Shown in pieces: positions 25,430 to 34,374 of a stretch of 64,000 nucleotides of DNA. The position numbers and the translations under genes were made by a program. The DNA is from CADEED01 sp041395625 (GTDB lineage: Bacteria; Pseudomonadota; Gammaproteobacteria; Steroidobacterales; Steroidobacteraceae), in assembly GCA_041395625.1 (NCBI GenBank), contig JAWLAE010000001.1:868001-932000 (forward strand), given 5' to 3'. The notes beneath the pieces are model-generated. The model ran no database searches and was not told the DNA's origin. It saw only the letters and a program-made list of their open reading frames with translations. The stretch's first letter is position 1; each line of letters begins with the position of its first letter.

Positions 25430-26181
25430 GCGGGGCCGACGTGAACTCGGAAGAAATCAATCTGCAGCGTGACAGTCAGTTGTCCGCGATGTACGACGAT
25501 GAGTTGCCGGCAGCGGAGTGTGAGCTGCTGGCGCGCCGCCTGGCCCGCGATGCCGCGTTGCGCAAGCAGTGGGGCCGCTATGCCTTGATCGGCGCGGCGC
25601 TGCGGTCCGATCGTAGCGTGCGCCTGGACGACGGTGTGCCGCGTCGAGTGGCTGGTGCGATCGCCGGCGACGCTCCGGAGGCTGCGGTCGAACCGCTGGC
25701 GGATGCAGCTATGCGGCACGCGGCGGGCAGCCAGCACGTCGCAGCGGCGCGCGGCGCAGCGTTAACGCGCTGGCTGCGTCCGGCCGCTGGCGTAGGCATT
25801 GCCGCCAGCGTTGCGGCAGCGGCGATATTCCTGTTACGTGCCGAGGCCCCGATGCAGACAACCGAGCCGCAGGTTGCGGCGGCTGCCGTCAGTGCCCCGG
25901 CGAGCCTGGTGGCGGACGCGAGCGATCCTGTGCAGATTGGGCAGCCGAGCGCCGCGGCGGTCGAACTGCGAGACAACGGTGAGCCGGTGCGATACGTCAC
26001 GCCGCAGGTGAATGCCAGTGTTTCCAGCGCGCTCGTGCCCTCGGCGCAGCTGGCTAACTACGTAGTCGCGCACAGTGAAGTGTCGGGACCGTTGTCCCGG
26101 CGCATTGTGCTGTCGGGGCTGGTGGCAAGCGATGCGGCGGTAGACACGGCGGGCGCCGAGGATGTCGATGCGTCTCGTTAG
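25426..26181 (+). CDS. rseA: Anti-sigma-E factor RseA (MucA-like)
   Basis: 251 residues from ATG at 25426. The N-terminal cytoplasmic part (about 15-60, SQLSAMYDDELPAAECELLARRLARDAALRKQWGRYALIGAALR) is the RseA/MucA sigma-binding domain. One membrane helix at about 112-130 (AAGVGIAASVAAAAIFLL) is followed by an Ala/Val-rich periplasmic part expected to bind RseB. Longer than E. coli RseA (216) because of the low-complexity linkers. Overlaps rseB by 20 bases. Confidence 0.93.
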   Translation: MSGADVNSEEINLQRDSQLSAMYDDELPAAECELLARRLARDAALRKQWGRYALIGAALRSDRSVRLDDGVPRRVAGAIAGDAPEAAVEPLADAAMRHAAGSQHVAAARGAALTRWLRPAAGVGIAASVAAAAIFLLRAEAPMQTTEPQVAAAAVSAPASLVADASDPVQIGQPSAAAVELRDNGEPVRYVTPQVNASVSSALVPSAQLANYVVAHSEVSGPLSRRIVLSGLVASDAAVDTAGAEDVDASR

Positions 26182-27205
26182 CGTAATGGCGGCGGGCGCG
26201 ATGCTCGTCGCCGGACTGGCGGCTGCAGACGAGCCGCATGTATGGTTGACGCGCATGAACGAGGCGTTGACGACCCGCAATTACGACGGTGTGTTCTTTC
26301 ATGTGCATGGCGGTCGTATGGAGACGCTGCGGGTCATTCACCGCGTGGACGGCAAGCACGTTACCGAGCGGCTCGTGTCGCTCGACGGCTCAGGTCGCGA
26401 ATTCATCCGCCGTGGCAATGAACTCACTTGTTATTTGCCGGACCGCCGGACGGTGCTGGTGGAGAAGCGCAAGAGCGATGGCCCGTTGCTCGGCGCCTTG
26501 CCCAAGCTCGACCAGAGCAATGCCTCGATGTACGAGATCAAGGGTGGCGCGCAGCGCGCGCGCCTGATGGGTCGCGACGCGCGCCTGGTATCAGTCAATC
26601 CACGCGATGGGTATCGTTATGGCTATCGGCTGTGGATCGACGAGGCCACTGCCATGCCGCTCAAGACACAGCTGTGTGACGAGCGTGGCGAGGTGATCGA
26701 GCAGATCGTGTTTTCCACTCTCACCATGCCAGCGAAGATTCCCGACAGCGCGTTTGAGCCACAGGTCGATACGCGCGGATTCCGCTGGTTGCGCAATGAC
26801 CAACCGGTAGTGGCCGAGCCTGCGCCGGTACTTTGGGAGGCGATGCGTCTGCCACCCGGCTTCAGGCTGACCACGCGCGGCCAGCAGGCGATGCCGGGTG
26901 CCAAGCAGGCGGTCTCGCATCTGGTCTTCACCGATGGGATTGCGTCGGTTTCGGTGTTTGTCGAAGCGCGCGAGACCACGGCGCCGCCAATGGAAGGCAC
27001 CACGCAGCTGGGATCATCGTCGGCGTTTTCCACGATGGTCGATGGCCATCAGGTCACCGCAGTCGGCGAAGTACCGCCGAACACGGTGCGCTTCATCGCG
27101 ACACAAGTGAAGCCGCGCGGCCGGGTCATCGAGCGATCCGCCGACAGTATGCCGCCGCCGGCTGGCGGCGCCCAACCGGCGTTGGCGCCGACCCCTAATC
27201 AGTGA
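26162..27205 (+). CDS. rseB: Sigma-E regulatory protein RseB (MucB-like)
   Basis: 347 residues, with signal peptide MSMRLVSVMAAGAMLVAGLAAA. Periplasmic lipid-sensing protein that shields RseA from DegS. The MucB/RseB N-terminal domain is clear (WLTRMNEALTTRNYDGVFFHVHGGRMETLRVIHRVDGKHVTERLVSLDGSGREFIR), and a C-terminal domain follows (FRLTTRGQQAMPGAKQAVSHLVFTDGIASVSVFVE). An ATG at 26168 is an alternative start. The stop overlaps the next gene (GTGA). Confidence 0.94.
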   Translation: MSMRLVSVMAAGAMLVAGLAAADEPHVWLTRMNEALTTRNYDGVFFHVHGGRMETLRVIHRVDGKHVTERLVSLDGSGREFIRRGNELTCYLPDRRTVLVEKRKSDGPLLGALPKLDQSNASMYEIKGGAQRARLMGRDARLVSVNPRDGYRYGYRLWIDEATAMPLKTQLCDERGEVIEQIVFSTLTMPAKIPDSAFEPQVDTRGFRWLRNDQPVVAEPAPVLWEAMRLPPGFRLTTRGQQAMPGAKQAVSHLVFTDGIASVSVFVEARETTAPPMEGTTQLGSSSAFSTMVDGHQVTAVGEVPPNTVRFIATQVKPRGRVIERSADSMPPPAGGAQPALAPTPNQ

Positions 27206-27459
27206 GCCTGGTTTTTCCGGCGGGCCTCGCGGTCTTGACGCGCGAGGGCTGCGGCCTGTGCGAAACCATGTTCGAGGAACTCGGGGCGCTCCGGCACCGT
27301 TTGGCGCTGCCGGCGGTCACGGCCATCGACATCGAGTCCGATCAGCACCTGCTGCAACGCTATGTACTCGAAGTACCGGTTTTGCTGTTGGACGGCAGCC
27401 CTGTATGTCACGGACAGCTCGATGTGCCGGCGCTGGAACGCGCATTGCGAGATTCATGA
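27202..27459 (+). CDS. Glutaredoxin-like family protein
   Basis: 85 residues, GTG start overlapping rseB. Thioredoxin fold: VLTREGCGLCETMFEELGAL has a CxxC pair (CGLC), IDIESDQHLLQRYVLEVPVLLLDG contains the cis-Pro (VP) and ends with GQLDVPALERAL. This matches the glutaredoxin-like/DUF836 family often found beside rseB or mucD in gammaproteobacteria. Cytosolic; reductant and target unknown. Confidence 0.88.
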   Translation: MSLVFPAGLAVLTREGCGLCETMFEELGALRHRLALPAVTAIDIESDQHLLQRYVLEVPVLLLDGSPVCHGQLDVPALERALRDS

Positions 27460-27510
27460 CGGGTTTGGCCTCGCAACCTACTGCACGTCACCTGCACAGC
27501 GCTTCCCTAG

Positions 27511-27516
27511 TATAAT
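27511..27516 (+). promoter_or_regulatory. Consensus -10 hexamer upstream of lepA
   Basis: Exact TATAAT, 69 bases before the lepA ATG in the 125-base gap after the glutaredoxin-like gene. No convincing -35 is seen at 16-18 bases (GTCACC is closest), so strength is uncertain. It suggests lepA-lepB start a new transcript separate from rpoE-rseAB. Confidence 0.4.
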
Positions 27517-27584
27517 GCCGGGCTCAACAATGCTTGGCCGAGCGCCCTCGAGTCAGGCCGCAGAGGCTTAACTCGGGTCCGTTG

Positions 27585-29381
27585 ATGCATCGCATACGCA
27601 ATTTCTCCATTATCGCGCACGTCGATCACGGCAAGTCCACGCTCGCCGACCGCTTCATTCAAATGTGCGGCGGGCTGCAGGACCGCGAGATGCAGGCTCA
27701 GGTGCTGGACTCGATGGCGCTGGAGCGCGAGCGCGGCATTACCATCAAAGCACAGTCCGTGACGCTCTACTACCAGGCCGCGGACGGCGAGCGCTATCAG
27801 CTCAATCTGATCGACACGCCCGGGCACGTCGACTTCTCATACGAGGTGTCGCGCTCTCTCGCCGCTTGCGAAGGCGCGCTGCTGGTAGTGGATGCCTCGC
27901 AGGGCGTCGAAGCCCAGAGCGTCGCCAATTGTTATACCGCTCTCGAGCAAGGACTCGAAGTAGTGCCCGTCATCAACAAGATCGATCTGCCATCCGCGGA
28001 GCCGGAGCGGGTGATCAAGGAGATCGGCGACATCATCGGTATCGATGCGAGCGACGCGGAACGCGTTTCGGGCAAGACCGGTGCAGGTGTCGCGGAACTG
28101 CTCGAGACGCTGGTCAAGCGCATTCCGCCGCCCACTGGCGATCCGGCGGCGCCGCTGCAGGCGCTGATCATAGATTCCTGGTTCGACAACTACGTCGGGG
28201 TTGTCTCGCTAGTGCGCGTGTTCAATGGTGAAGTGAAGCAGGGCGACAAGATCCGCGTGATGTCCACTGGTCGAGCCTGGCAGGTCGATAAGGTAGGTCG
28301 CTTCACGCCCAAGCCGATCCCGGCGCCAGTGTTGTCGCCCGGGGATGTCGGTTTCATCGTGGCTGGCATCAAGGAGATCGACGGCGCCCCCGTCGGCGAT
28401 ACGATCACACTGGAGCGGGCGCCGGCGCCCGCACCGCTGCCCGGCTTCAAGCCGGTGCAACCACGCGTCTTCGCCGGACTGTTTCCAGTGTCCTCTGACG
28501 ACTACGAGAAGTTTCGCGATGCCTTGTCGAAACTGCGCCTCAACGATTCGGCGCTGCACTACGAGCCCGAAGTGTCTGGTGCGCTGGGCTTTGGCTTCCG
28601 GGTGGGGTTCCTGGGCCTGCTGCACATGGACATCGTGCAGGAGCGGCTTGAACGGGAATATGAACTGGATCTCGTCACCAGCGCACCCACTGTCATCTAC
28701 GAAGTAGCCACCACCGACGGCAAAGTGCTGTCGATCGACAATCCGTCCAAACTCCCGCCGCTCGACAAGGTGGCAGAGCTGCGTGAACCGATCATCGTTG
28801 CCAATATCCTGGTGCCGCCTGATTATGTGGGCGGTGTACTCAAGCTCTGCAATGACAAGCGCGGCGTGCAGAAGAAGATGCTCTACCTCGGCACACAGGT
28901 GTCGCTACAGTACGAGCTGCCGCTGGCCGAAGTCGTGCTCGATTTCTTCGATCGCCTGAAGTCGGTCAGTCGCGGCTATGCGTCGTTCGACTATGAGTTC
29001 AGTCGCTTCCAGGCCGCACCGCTCGTCAAGCTCGACGTATTGATCAACGGTGATCGAATCGATGCGTTGTCGCTGATCGTACATCGCGACAATTCCTATC
29101 AGCGGGGCCGTGAACTGGTCGACAAGATGCACGAGTTGATTCCGCGACAGATGTTCGAGGTGGCAATTCAGGCTGCGATCGGCGCGCACGTGATCGCGCG
29201 GGCCACAGTCAAGGCACTGCGCAAGAACGTGCTCGCGAAATGTTATGGCGGGGACATCTCACGCAAGCGCAAACTGCTCGAGAAACAGAAAGAAGGTAAG
29301 AAGCGCATGAAGCAGCTCGGCCAGGTAGAGATACCGCAGGAGGCCTTTCTCGCGGTCCTCAAAGTGGGGCGTGACAACTGA
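27585..29381 (+). CDS. lepA: Elongation factor 4 (LepA)
   Basis: 598 residues from the ATG giving MHRIRNFSIIAHVDHGKSTLADRF (E. coli 599). Translational GTPase acting on the ribosome under stress and during initiation/30S biogenesis. P-loop AHVDHGKST, switch RERGITIKAQS, DTPGHVDFSYEVSRSL, and NKIDLPSAEPERV are present. The LepA-specific C-terminal domain ends in CYGGDISRKRKLLEKQKEGKKRMKQ. It overlaps lepB by one base. Confidence 0.98.
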   Translation: MHRIRNFSIIAHVDHGKSTLADRFIQMCGGLQDREMQAQVLDSMALERERGITIKAQSVTLYYQAADGERYQLNLIDTPGHVDFSYEVSRSLAACEGALLVVDASQGVEAQSVANCYTALEQGLEVVPVINKIDLPSAEPERVIKEIGDIIGIDASDAERVSGKTGAGVAELLETLVKRIPPPTGDPAAPLQALIIDSWFDNYVGVVSLVRVFNGEVKQGDKIRVMSTGRAWQVDKVGRFTPKPIPAPVLSPGDVGFIVAGIKEIDGAPVGDTITLERAPAPAPLPGFKPVQPRVFAGLFPVSSDDYEKFRDALSKLRLNDSALHYEPEVSGALGFGFRVGFLGLLHMDIVQERLEREYELDLVTSAPTVIYEVATTDGKVLSIDNPSKLPPLDKVAELREPIIVANILVPPDYVGGVLKLCNDKRGVQKKMLYLGTQVSLQYELPLAEVVLDFFDRLKSVSRGYASFDYEFSRFQAAPLVKLDVLINGDRIDALSLIVHRDNSYQRGRELVDKMHELIPRQMFEVAIQAAIGAHVIARATVKALRKNVLAKCYGGDISRKRKLLEKQKEGKKRMKQLGQVEIPQEAFLAVLKVGRDN

Positions 29382-30466
29382 TGCTGGCACAACTGTTGGA
29401 ATGGTTGAGCTGGCTGGCGCTGCCCGTTGCCATCTACTGCGCGATCGACAGTTGGTGGTTGCGACCGCAGCGCATCATTGCCGCCGGCAGTGCGGCAGTG
29501 GCCGATCCGCCGGTGGTGGCAGCGCTCTATTACGTGTTGCCGGTACTCGCGGTGGCGGTCGTGCTGCGGCTCCTGCGCGCGGAGGTGCTCGATTTCAGCG
29601 TCGTGTTGTTCAGCATCGCCGTTGTAACAGGCCTCATCTGGTCGCTCGACGTATTGTTCTTTCGCGAGCGCCGCGAGCGGGCTGCGGCGGCCGCTGGCCT
29701 CAGGCTGTCGGATCTGCCGGAGCCCGGCACCATCGACTACGCGCGCAGTTTCTTCCCAGTGGCCGTCATCGTGCTGCTGGCGCGGGCATTCATCTTCGAG
29801 CCGTTTCGCATCCCGTCCGATTCGATGATGCCGACGCTGCTCGACGGCGACTTCATCGTGGTCAACAAGTACGCGTACGGTCTGCGGCTGCCGGTCATCA
29901 ACAAGAAGATCGTCGACATCGGCTCGCCTCAGCGTGGCGACGTGATCGTCTTTCGGTTACCGACCGATCCGCGCATCAACTACATCAAGCGGCTGGTTGG
30001 GCTGCCGGGCGACAAGGTGCGAGTTGCGGATGATCGGCTGTATATCAATGGCGAGACGGTGCCGTACGAGGAGATCGGTCGCTATAACGACGGTTGTTAC
30101 GCCAACATGCGGCTGGCCGTGGAGCAGTTGGGCGAGCATCGGCATCAGACCCTGGCTTGCCGGACGCCCTCGCAGGGGCTTGCGGCATTGCGGCTGCCGA
30201 GTTGCGACCGCAATCAGCCCTATAGCTGGATCTGTGACGAAACTCACATGGATTCGGGGCCCGATTCCGGGGACCGCATCCTCGAAGTGCCAGCCGGTCA
30301 CTACCTGATGATCGGCGACAACCGCGACAATAGCGAAGACGGGCGTTACTGGGGTTTCGTGCCCGAAGCGAATTTGGTCGGCAAGGCGACCAGAATCTGG
30401 TTCAATTTCGACGTCAAGCGATCCAACTGGTTCAACTGGAGCCGGGTCGGTACCCGGATCGACTGA
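29381..30466 (+). CDS. lepB: Signal peptidase I
   Basis: 361 residues, a little longer than E. coli LepB (324). Cleaves Sec and Tat signal peptides on the periplasmic side. Three hydrophobic stretches precede the catalytic domain (about 5-25, 45-63, 75-92). FRIPSDSMMPTLLDGDF holds the nucleophile S148; YIKRLVGLPGDKV holds the general base K203; the GDNRDNSEDGRYWGFVPE box is complete. A segment near 235-285 with several Cys residues is an insertion of the kind seen in proteobacterial LepB. Confidence 0.96.
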   Translation: MLAQLLEWLSWLALPVAIYCAIDSWWLRPQRIIAAGSAAVADPPVVAALYYVLPVLAVAVVLRLLRAEVLDFSVVLFSIAVVTGLIWSLDVLFFRERRERAAAAAGLRLSDLPEPGTIDYARSFFPVAVIVLLARAFIFEPFRIPSDSMMPTLLDGDFIVVNKYAYGLRLPVINKKIVDIGSPQRGDVIVFRLPTDPRINYIKRLVGLPGDKVRVADDRLYINGETVPYEEIGRYNDGCYANMRLAVEQLGEHRHQTLACRTPSQGLAALRLPSCDRNQPYSWICDETHMDSGPDSGDRILEVPAGHYLMIGDNRDNSEDGRYWGFVPEANLVGKATRIWFNFDVKRSNWFNWSRVGTRID

Positions 30467-30487
30467 CGACTTCGCGGGAGTTCATAT

Positions 30488-30871
30488 ATGCGTCATCGTC
30501 AAGCAGGCATCACCATGATCGGCTGGATCGTGTTGCTGACGCCACTCGCCATCGTGCTGTACGCGGGAATCCGCCTGGCACCGTTCTACCTCAATCACAT
30601 GAAAGTCGTGAAGGCGCTGGATCAGACCGCGCAGGAATTCAAGGGCGATACGGGCGCCAATGCCCAGCTCATCCGCAATTCACTCGCGCGCCGCTTCGAT
30701 ATCGACATGATCAATAATCCGAAAGATACGGACATCGAAGTTCGCAAGGCTGGCAGTGGCTGGGATCTGGCAACCGACTATGAGCAGGTCGTACCGCTCA
30801 TTGCCAACGTACAGTTGTTAGTTGTATTCCAGAAGCGCGTCTCGACGGGCGGCGATAGCGGCATGCCATGA
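30488..30871 (+). CDS. DUF4845 family membrane protein
   Basis: 127 residues, ATG with a GGGAG site. A single N-terminal helix (GITMIGWIVLLTPLAIVLYAGIRL) and a short extracytoplasmic domain (LNHMKVVKALDQTAQEF, NSLARRFDIDMI, DLATDYEQVVPLIANVQLLVVF). It is found between lepB and rnc in many gammaproteobacteria and resembles a pilin-like N-terminus. Function unknown; a link to envelope or secretion is only suggested by position. Confidence 0.88.
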   Translation: MRHRQAGITMIGWIVLLTPLAIVLYAGIRLAPFYLNHMKVVKALDQTAQEFKGDTGANAQLIRNSLARRFDIDMINNPKDTDIEVRKAGSGWDLATDYEQVVPLIANVQLLVVFQKRVSTGGDSGMP

Positions 30872-30890
30872 TGCGCGTCTGCGGCAGCCG

Positions 30891-31577
30891 GTGAACGAGA
30901 CCCAGCTGCGCGACTGGGTTGCGGCGTGTTTCGCGCACACGCCACGTGACCTGCAGCTGTTTGAGCTGGCGCTCACGCATCGCAGCGCCTCGAGCCGCAA
31001 CTACGAACGACTCGAATTCCTGGGCGATGCGGTACTCAATCTGCTCGCCAGTGAATCGCTGTATGCCAGCCATGCCGACGCGGACGAGGGCGATCTGTCG
31101 CGCTTGCGATCCCGGGTCGTGAGTGAGGTGCCGCTGGCCGAGATTGCCACGCAGTTGGCGATCGGTGACCGCTTGCAACTGGGCTCCGGCGAACTGAAGA
31201 GCGGCGGGTATCGGCGCCAATCCATTCTGGCCGACGCCCTCGAGGCGATCTGCGGTGCACTGTTCCTCGATGGTGGTATCGACGCTGCGCGGCGCGCCTT
31301 CGCGCCGCTGCTGGCCGAGCGTGTCGCGGCGCTGCCAGATCCCGCACACTTGAAGGATGCCAAGACTCGCCTGCAGGAGTATCTGCAAGGCCGTGGCGAG
31401 GCGGTGCCAGTGTATACACTCGAGCGGTGTGAAGGTGAGCCCCATGCACAGACCTTTTTCGTCAGCTGCGCCGTACCGGGCGACAAATTGATCACCCACG
31501 GCAGCGGTTCCAGTCGACGTCGCGCGGAGCAGGACGCTGCCCATGCGGCCTTGTCGGTGCTGGAACTCCGCCAGTGA
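30891..31577 (+). CDS. rnc: Ribonuclease III
   Basis: 228 residues from the GTG at 30891 (MNETQLRDWV); the frame is open upstream but overlaps the DUF4845 gene. It cleaves double-stranded RNA in rRNA processing and regulation. The RNase III signature ERLEFLGDAVLN holds the catalytic acidic residues; the second acidic pair is in DALEAICGALFLDGG. A C-terminal dsRNA-binding domain is present (DAKTRLQEYLQGRGEAVPVY, GSGSSRRRAEQDAAHAAL). The stop overlaps era (GTGA). Confidence 0.97.
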   Translation: MNETQLRDWVAACFAHTPRDLQLFELALTHRSASSRNYERLEFLGDAVLNLLASESLYASHADADEGDLSRLRSRVVSEVPLAEIATQLAIGDRLQLGSGELKSGGYRRQSILADALEAICGALFLDGGIDAARRAFAPLLAERVAALPDPAHLKDAKTRLQEYLQGRGEAVPVYTLERCEGEPHAQTFFVSCAVPGDKLITHGSGSSRRRAEQDAAHAALSVLELRQ

Positions 31578-32458
31578 GCTTTCGCGCCGGCTTCGTCGCG
31601 TTGGTCGGTCGACCGAACGTGGGCAAGTCCACCTTGCTCAATGCGCTCGTCGGCGAAAAGCTGTCGATCGTCACGCCGCGACCGCAGACGACGCGCCATC
31701 GTGTGCTGGGCTTGCTGAACGGACCTGACTACCAGATCGCGTTCGTCGATACACCGGGGCTGCACCTGGGCGCAAAACGGGCGCTGAATCGTGCCATGAA
31801 TCGCACGGCGGCTGCCGCGCTCGTCGATGCCGATCTGCTGGTTTTCGTGGCCGAGGCGACGCGCTTCACCGATGAGGACGCCATGGCGCTCGAGCGCGTC
31901 AAGGCCAGCGGTCTGCCGACCTTGGCGGTCGTCAGCAAGATCGATCGCATGAAACGCCGGGACCTGTTGCTGCCATTCATTGCCGAACTCGCCACGCGCC
32001 ACGAGTTTGCCGAGATCCTGCCGCTGTCAGCGGCCAAGGGAGTGAACGTAGCGCGACTGGTGGAGCTGATCGCACAGCGTCTGCCTGAGTCCGAAGCGCT
32101 GTATCCGCTGGAGCAGCGCACGGACCGCAGCATCGAATTCCAGATTGCTGAGACAATACGCGAGAAACTGACGCTCGAACTGGTGCAGGAGTTGCCGTAC
32201 GGTATTGCCGTGCATATCGAGCGGCTCGCGGAAGAGGAGGGTCAATTGGTAGTCGACGCCACGATCTGGGTGGATCGCGCGGGGCAGAAGCCCATTGTGA
32301 TCGGCGCGCGCGGCGAGCGACTCAAGCGTGTGGGTCGCGCGGCCCGCATGGAACTCAACAGCCGGCTCGACAAACGGCTGCATCTGCAGCTGTGGGTCAA
32401 GGTGCGCGATGACTGGGCGGACAACGCGGAGGCTCTGCGCTCGCTTGGACTCGAATGA
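31574..32458 (+). CDS. era: GTPase Era
   Basis: 294 residues from GTG. Essential GTPase binding the 3' end of 16S rRNA during 30S maturation. G1 GRPNVGKSTLLNAL, switch region TTRHRVLGL, G3 DTPGLH and G4 SKID precede the KH domain, with KPIVIGARGERLKRVGRAARMEL. Translationally coupled to rnc; overlaps recO by 14 bases. Confidence 0.97.
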   Translation: MSFRAGFVALVGRPNVGKSTLLNALVGEKLSIVTPRPQTTRHRVLGLLNGPDYQIAFVDTPGLHLGAKRALNRAMNRTAAAALVDADLLVFVAEATRFTDEDAMALERVKASGLPTLAVVSKIDRMKRRDLLLPFIAELATRHEFAEILPLSAAKGVNVARLVELIAQRLPESEALYPLEQRTDRSIEFQIAETIREKLTLELVQELPYGIAVHIERLAEEEGQLVVDATIWVDRAGQKPIVIGARGERLKRVGRAARMELNSRLDKRLHLQLWVKVRDDWADNAEALRSLGLE

Positions 32459-33209
32459 CGAGCAGCCGGCTGCCGGCGGTCCGCGGCGCCAGGAAGATCT
32501 CGAAGCGGCCTATGTGCTGCATCATCGTCCATATCGCGACACCAGCCGTATTCTCGACATGCTCACGGTCAAGCACGGACGGATCACCTTGTTCGCGCGC
32601 GGCGCGCGTGGCCCGAAGTCGAAGTGGGCGCCACTGCTGATGCCGTTTCGGCCGTTGCTGGTGGCGTGGCGCGGCCGCGGTGAAGCGGCGCAGCTGACCG
32701 CAGCTGAATCGTTGGGTGAACCGCGAGACCTGCCGCCCGCCAGCCTGATGTCGGCGTTCTATTTGAACGAATTGGTCATCCGACTGACCACTCGGCATGA
32801 TCCGCAGCCGCAGCTGTTCGCCGACTACAGCCAGGCGCTCGATGGGTTGCGAGCGGCCAACGCGCTGGAGCCCGCACTGCGGATATTCGAAAAGCGCCTG
32901 CTGGCTGCTTTAGGATACGGCCTGGAACTCGACGTCGACGCTGCGCAGCATTATCAATTCGAGGTTGATCGGGGATTCGTCCCCGTCTCCCCGGATGCTC
33001 GTGGTGCCATCAGTGGTGTCAGTCTGCGGGCACTGGCTGCCGAGTCGCTGCAGGATCGTGTGATGCTGGATGATGCTCGACGCTTGTTGCGCCAGGCGCT
33101 CGATCAATGCCTGGAAGGGCGCGAGTTGACGACGCGGAGCGTGGCGCGCGCTGTTGCGCGCCAGGAGAAGCTGCAGTCCACACATGTTGGAAGGAAACCA
33201 GTCGATTGA
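32445..33209 (+). CDS. recO: DNA repair protein RecO
   Basis: 254 residues from a TTG at 32445 (MDSNDEQPAA); the frame is open upstream but lies deep within era. RecO works with RecR/RecF to load RecA. The OB-fold N-terminus (AAYVLHHRPYRDTSRILDMLTVKHGRITLFARGARGPKSKW) and the helical C-terminus (LNELVIRLTTRHDPQPQLFADY, RIFEKRLLAALGYGLELD) match the family. No Zn-binding Cys set, as in other gammaproteobacterial RecO. The stop overlaps the pdxJ start (TTGA). Confidence 0.93.
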   Translation: MDSNDEQPAAGGPRRQEDLEAAYVLHHRPYRDTSRILDMLTVKHGRITLFARGARGPKSKWAPLLMPFRPLLVAWRGRGEAAQLTAAESLGEPRDLPPASLMSAFYLNELVIRLTTRHDPQPQLFADYSQALDGLRAANALEPALRIFEKRLLAALGYGLELDVDAAQHYQFEVDRGFVPVSPDARGAISGVSLRALAAESLQDRVMLDDARRLLRQALDQCLEGRELTTRSVARAVARQEKLQSTHVGRKPVD

Positions 33210-33937
33210 ATACGTCTATCGCCTTGGGAGTGAACATCGATCACGTTGCCACGGTGCGGCAGGCGCGTCGTGCGTCCTATCCCGATCCGGTCCGGGCGGC
33301 GTTGTTGGCGGAGCAAGCCGGTGCGGACAACATCACGTTGCATCTGCGCGAGGATCGACGCCATATTCAGGACGCTGATGTGTACGCCCTGCGGCCGCTG
33401 CTCGTGACCCGCATGAATCTGGAGATGGCGCTGACCGAGGAAATGCTGGCCATCGCGCTCGACGTGCGGCCGCATGACTGCTGTCTGGTGCCGGAGCGAC
33501 GCGCCGAGATCACCACCGAAGGTGGACTCGAAGTAGCGGCAGACCTCGAGCGGCTGGGCGGCGCTTGCCAGCGCCTTGCACAGGCAAGCATTCGAGCGGC
33601 ATTGTTCATCGACCCCGACGAGGCGCAGATACGCGCTGCGGTCGCCGCTGGTGCGCCAGTGGTCGAGTTTCATACGGGTCGGTATGCCGAGCATACGGGG
33701 CCAGCACAGCAGCGCGAGCTGGAGCGACTGCGTCAGGCAGCGAAGCTAGCTGCGGCCCTGGGCCTCGAGGTGCATGCCGGTCATGGCCTGACGCTCGCCA
33801 ATGTTGCGCCTGTAGCGGCGATCGGCGAGATCGTCGAACTCAACATCGGCCATGCGATCGTTGCCGAGGCGATTTTCACTGGCTGGACGACTGCGGTTGC
33901 CGCCATGAAAGCGCGGCTGCTCGAGGCACGGCGTTGA
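33206..33937 (+). CDS. pdxJ: Pyridoxine 5'-phosphate synthase
   Basis: 243 residues, same as E. coli. TTG start with AAGGAAA upstream; this is where the family begins (IALGVNIDHVATVRQARR). It condenses 3-amino-1-hydroxyacetone phosphate with deoxyxylulose phosphate to PNP, the last step of de novo vitamin B6 synthesis. NITLHLREDRRHIQDADV, CLVPERRAEITTEGGL, VEFHTGRYA and VHAGHGLTLANV are the active-site segments. Coupled on both sides by TTGA overlaps. Confidence 0.97.
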   Translation: MNTSIALGVNIDHVATVRQARRASYPDPVRAALLAEQAGADNITLHLREDRRHIQDADVYALRPLLVTRMNLEMALTEEMLAIALDVRPHDCCLVPERRAEITTEGGLEVAADLERLGGACQRLAQASIRAALFIDPDEAQIRAAVAAGAPVVEFHTGRYAEHTGPAQQRELERLRQAAKLAAALGLEVHAGHGLTLANVAPVAAIGEIVELNIGHAIVAEAIFTGWTTAVAAMKARLLEARR

Positions 33938-34347
33938 TATTCGGCATCGGGGTAGATGTTCTCGAGGCGGAACGGATCAAACGCGTGCACGCTCGTTTCG
34001 GCGCTCATTTCGTTGCGCGTCTGCTCATGCCGGCGGAGGCGCAACAATTGACGCTCACGCGGCGCCCCGACCGGTTCCTGGCGATGCGGTTCGCGGCGAA
34101 GGAGGCCATCGTCAAAGCCATGGGTACGGGCTTTGCGCATGGCGTCTGGATCCGCGATGTCGGTATCGTGCAGAACCAGTGGGGCAAGCCCGAAGTGGTC
34201 TATTCTGCACGCGGCGAGCTGCTAAGGCGCAATCTCGGGATCGGCGACGGGCACGTCACACTGACAGACGAAGCGGGCCTGATCGTTGCCGTCGCGGTGC
34301 TGGAGCGGGCTGCGCGCCTGCCACCCGCGTCGCAAGCCACCCGATAA
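33934..34347 (+). CDS. acpS: Holo-[acyl-carrier-protein] synthase
   Basis: 137 residues from a TTG overlapping pdxJ (TTGA). It transfers phosphopantetheine from CoA to acyl carrier protein. IFGIGVDVLEAERIKR holds the metal-binding Asp, FLAMRFAAKEAIVKAMGTGF the Glu and Lys; GHVTLTDEAGLIVAVAVLE ends the fold. The pdxJ-acpS order is conserved. Confidence 0.96.
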   Translation: MIFGIGVDVLEAERIKRVHARFGAHFVARLLMPAEAQQLTLTRRPDRFLAMRFAAKEAIVKAMGTGFAHGVWIRDVGIVQNQWGKPEVVYSARGELLRRNLGIGDGHVTLTDEAGLIVAVAVLERAARLPPASQATR

Positions 34348-34374
34348 ACTTGGTAGCTGCAAGATCTTGCCATC

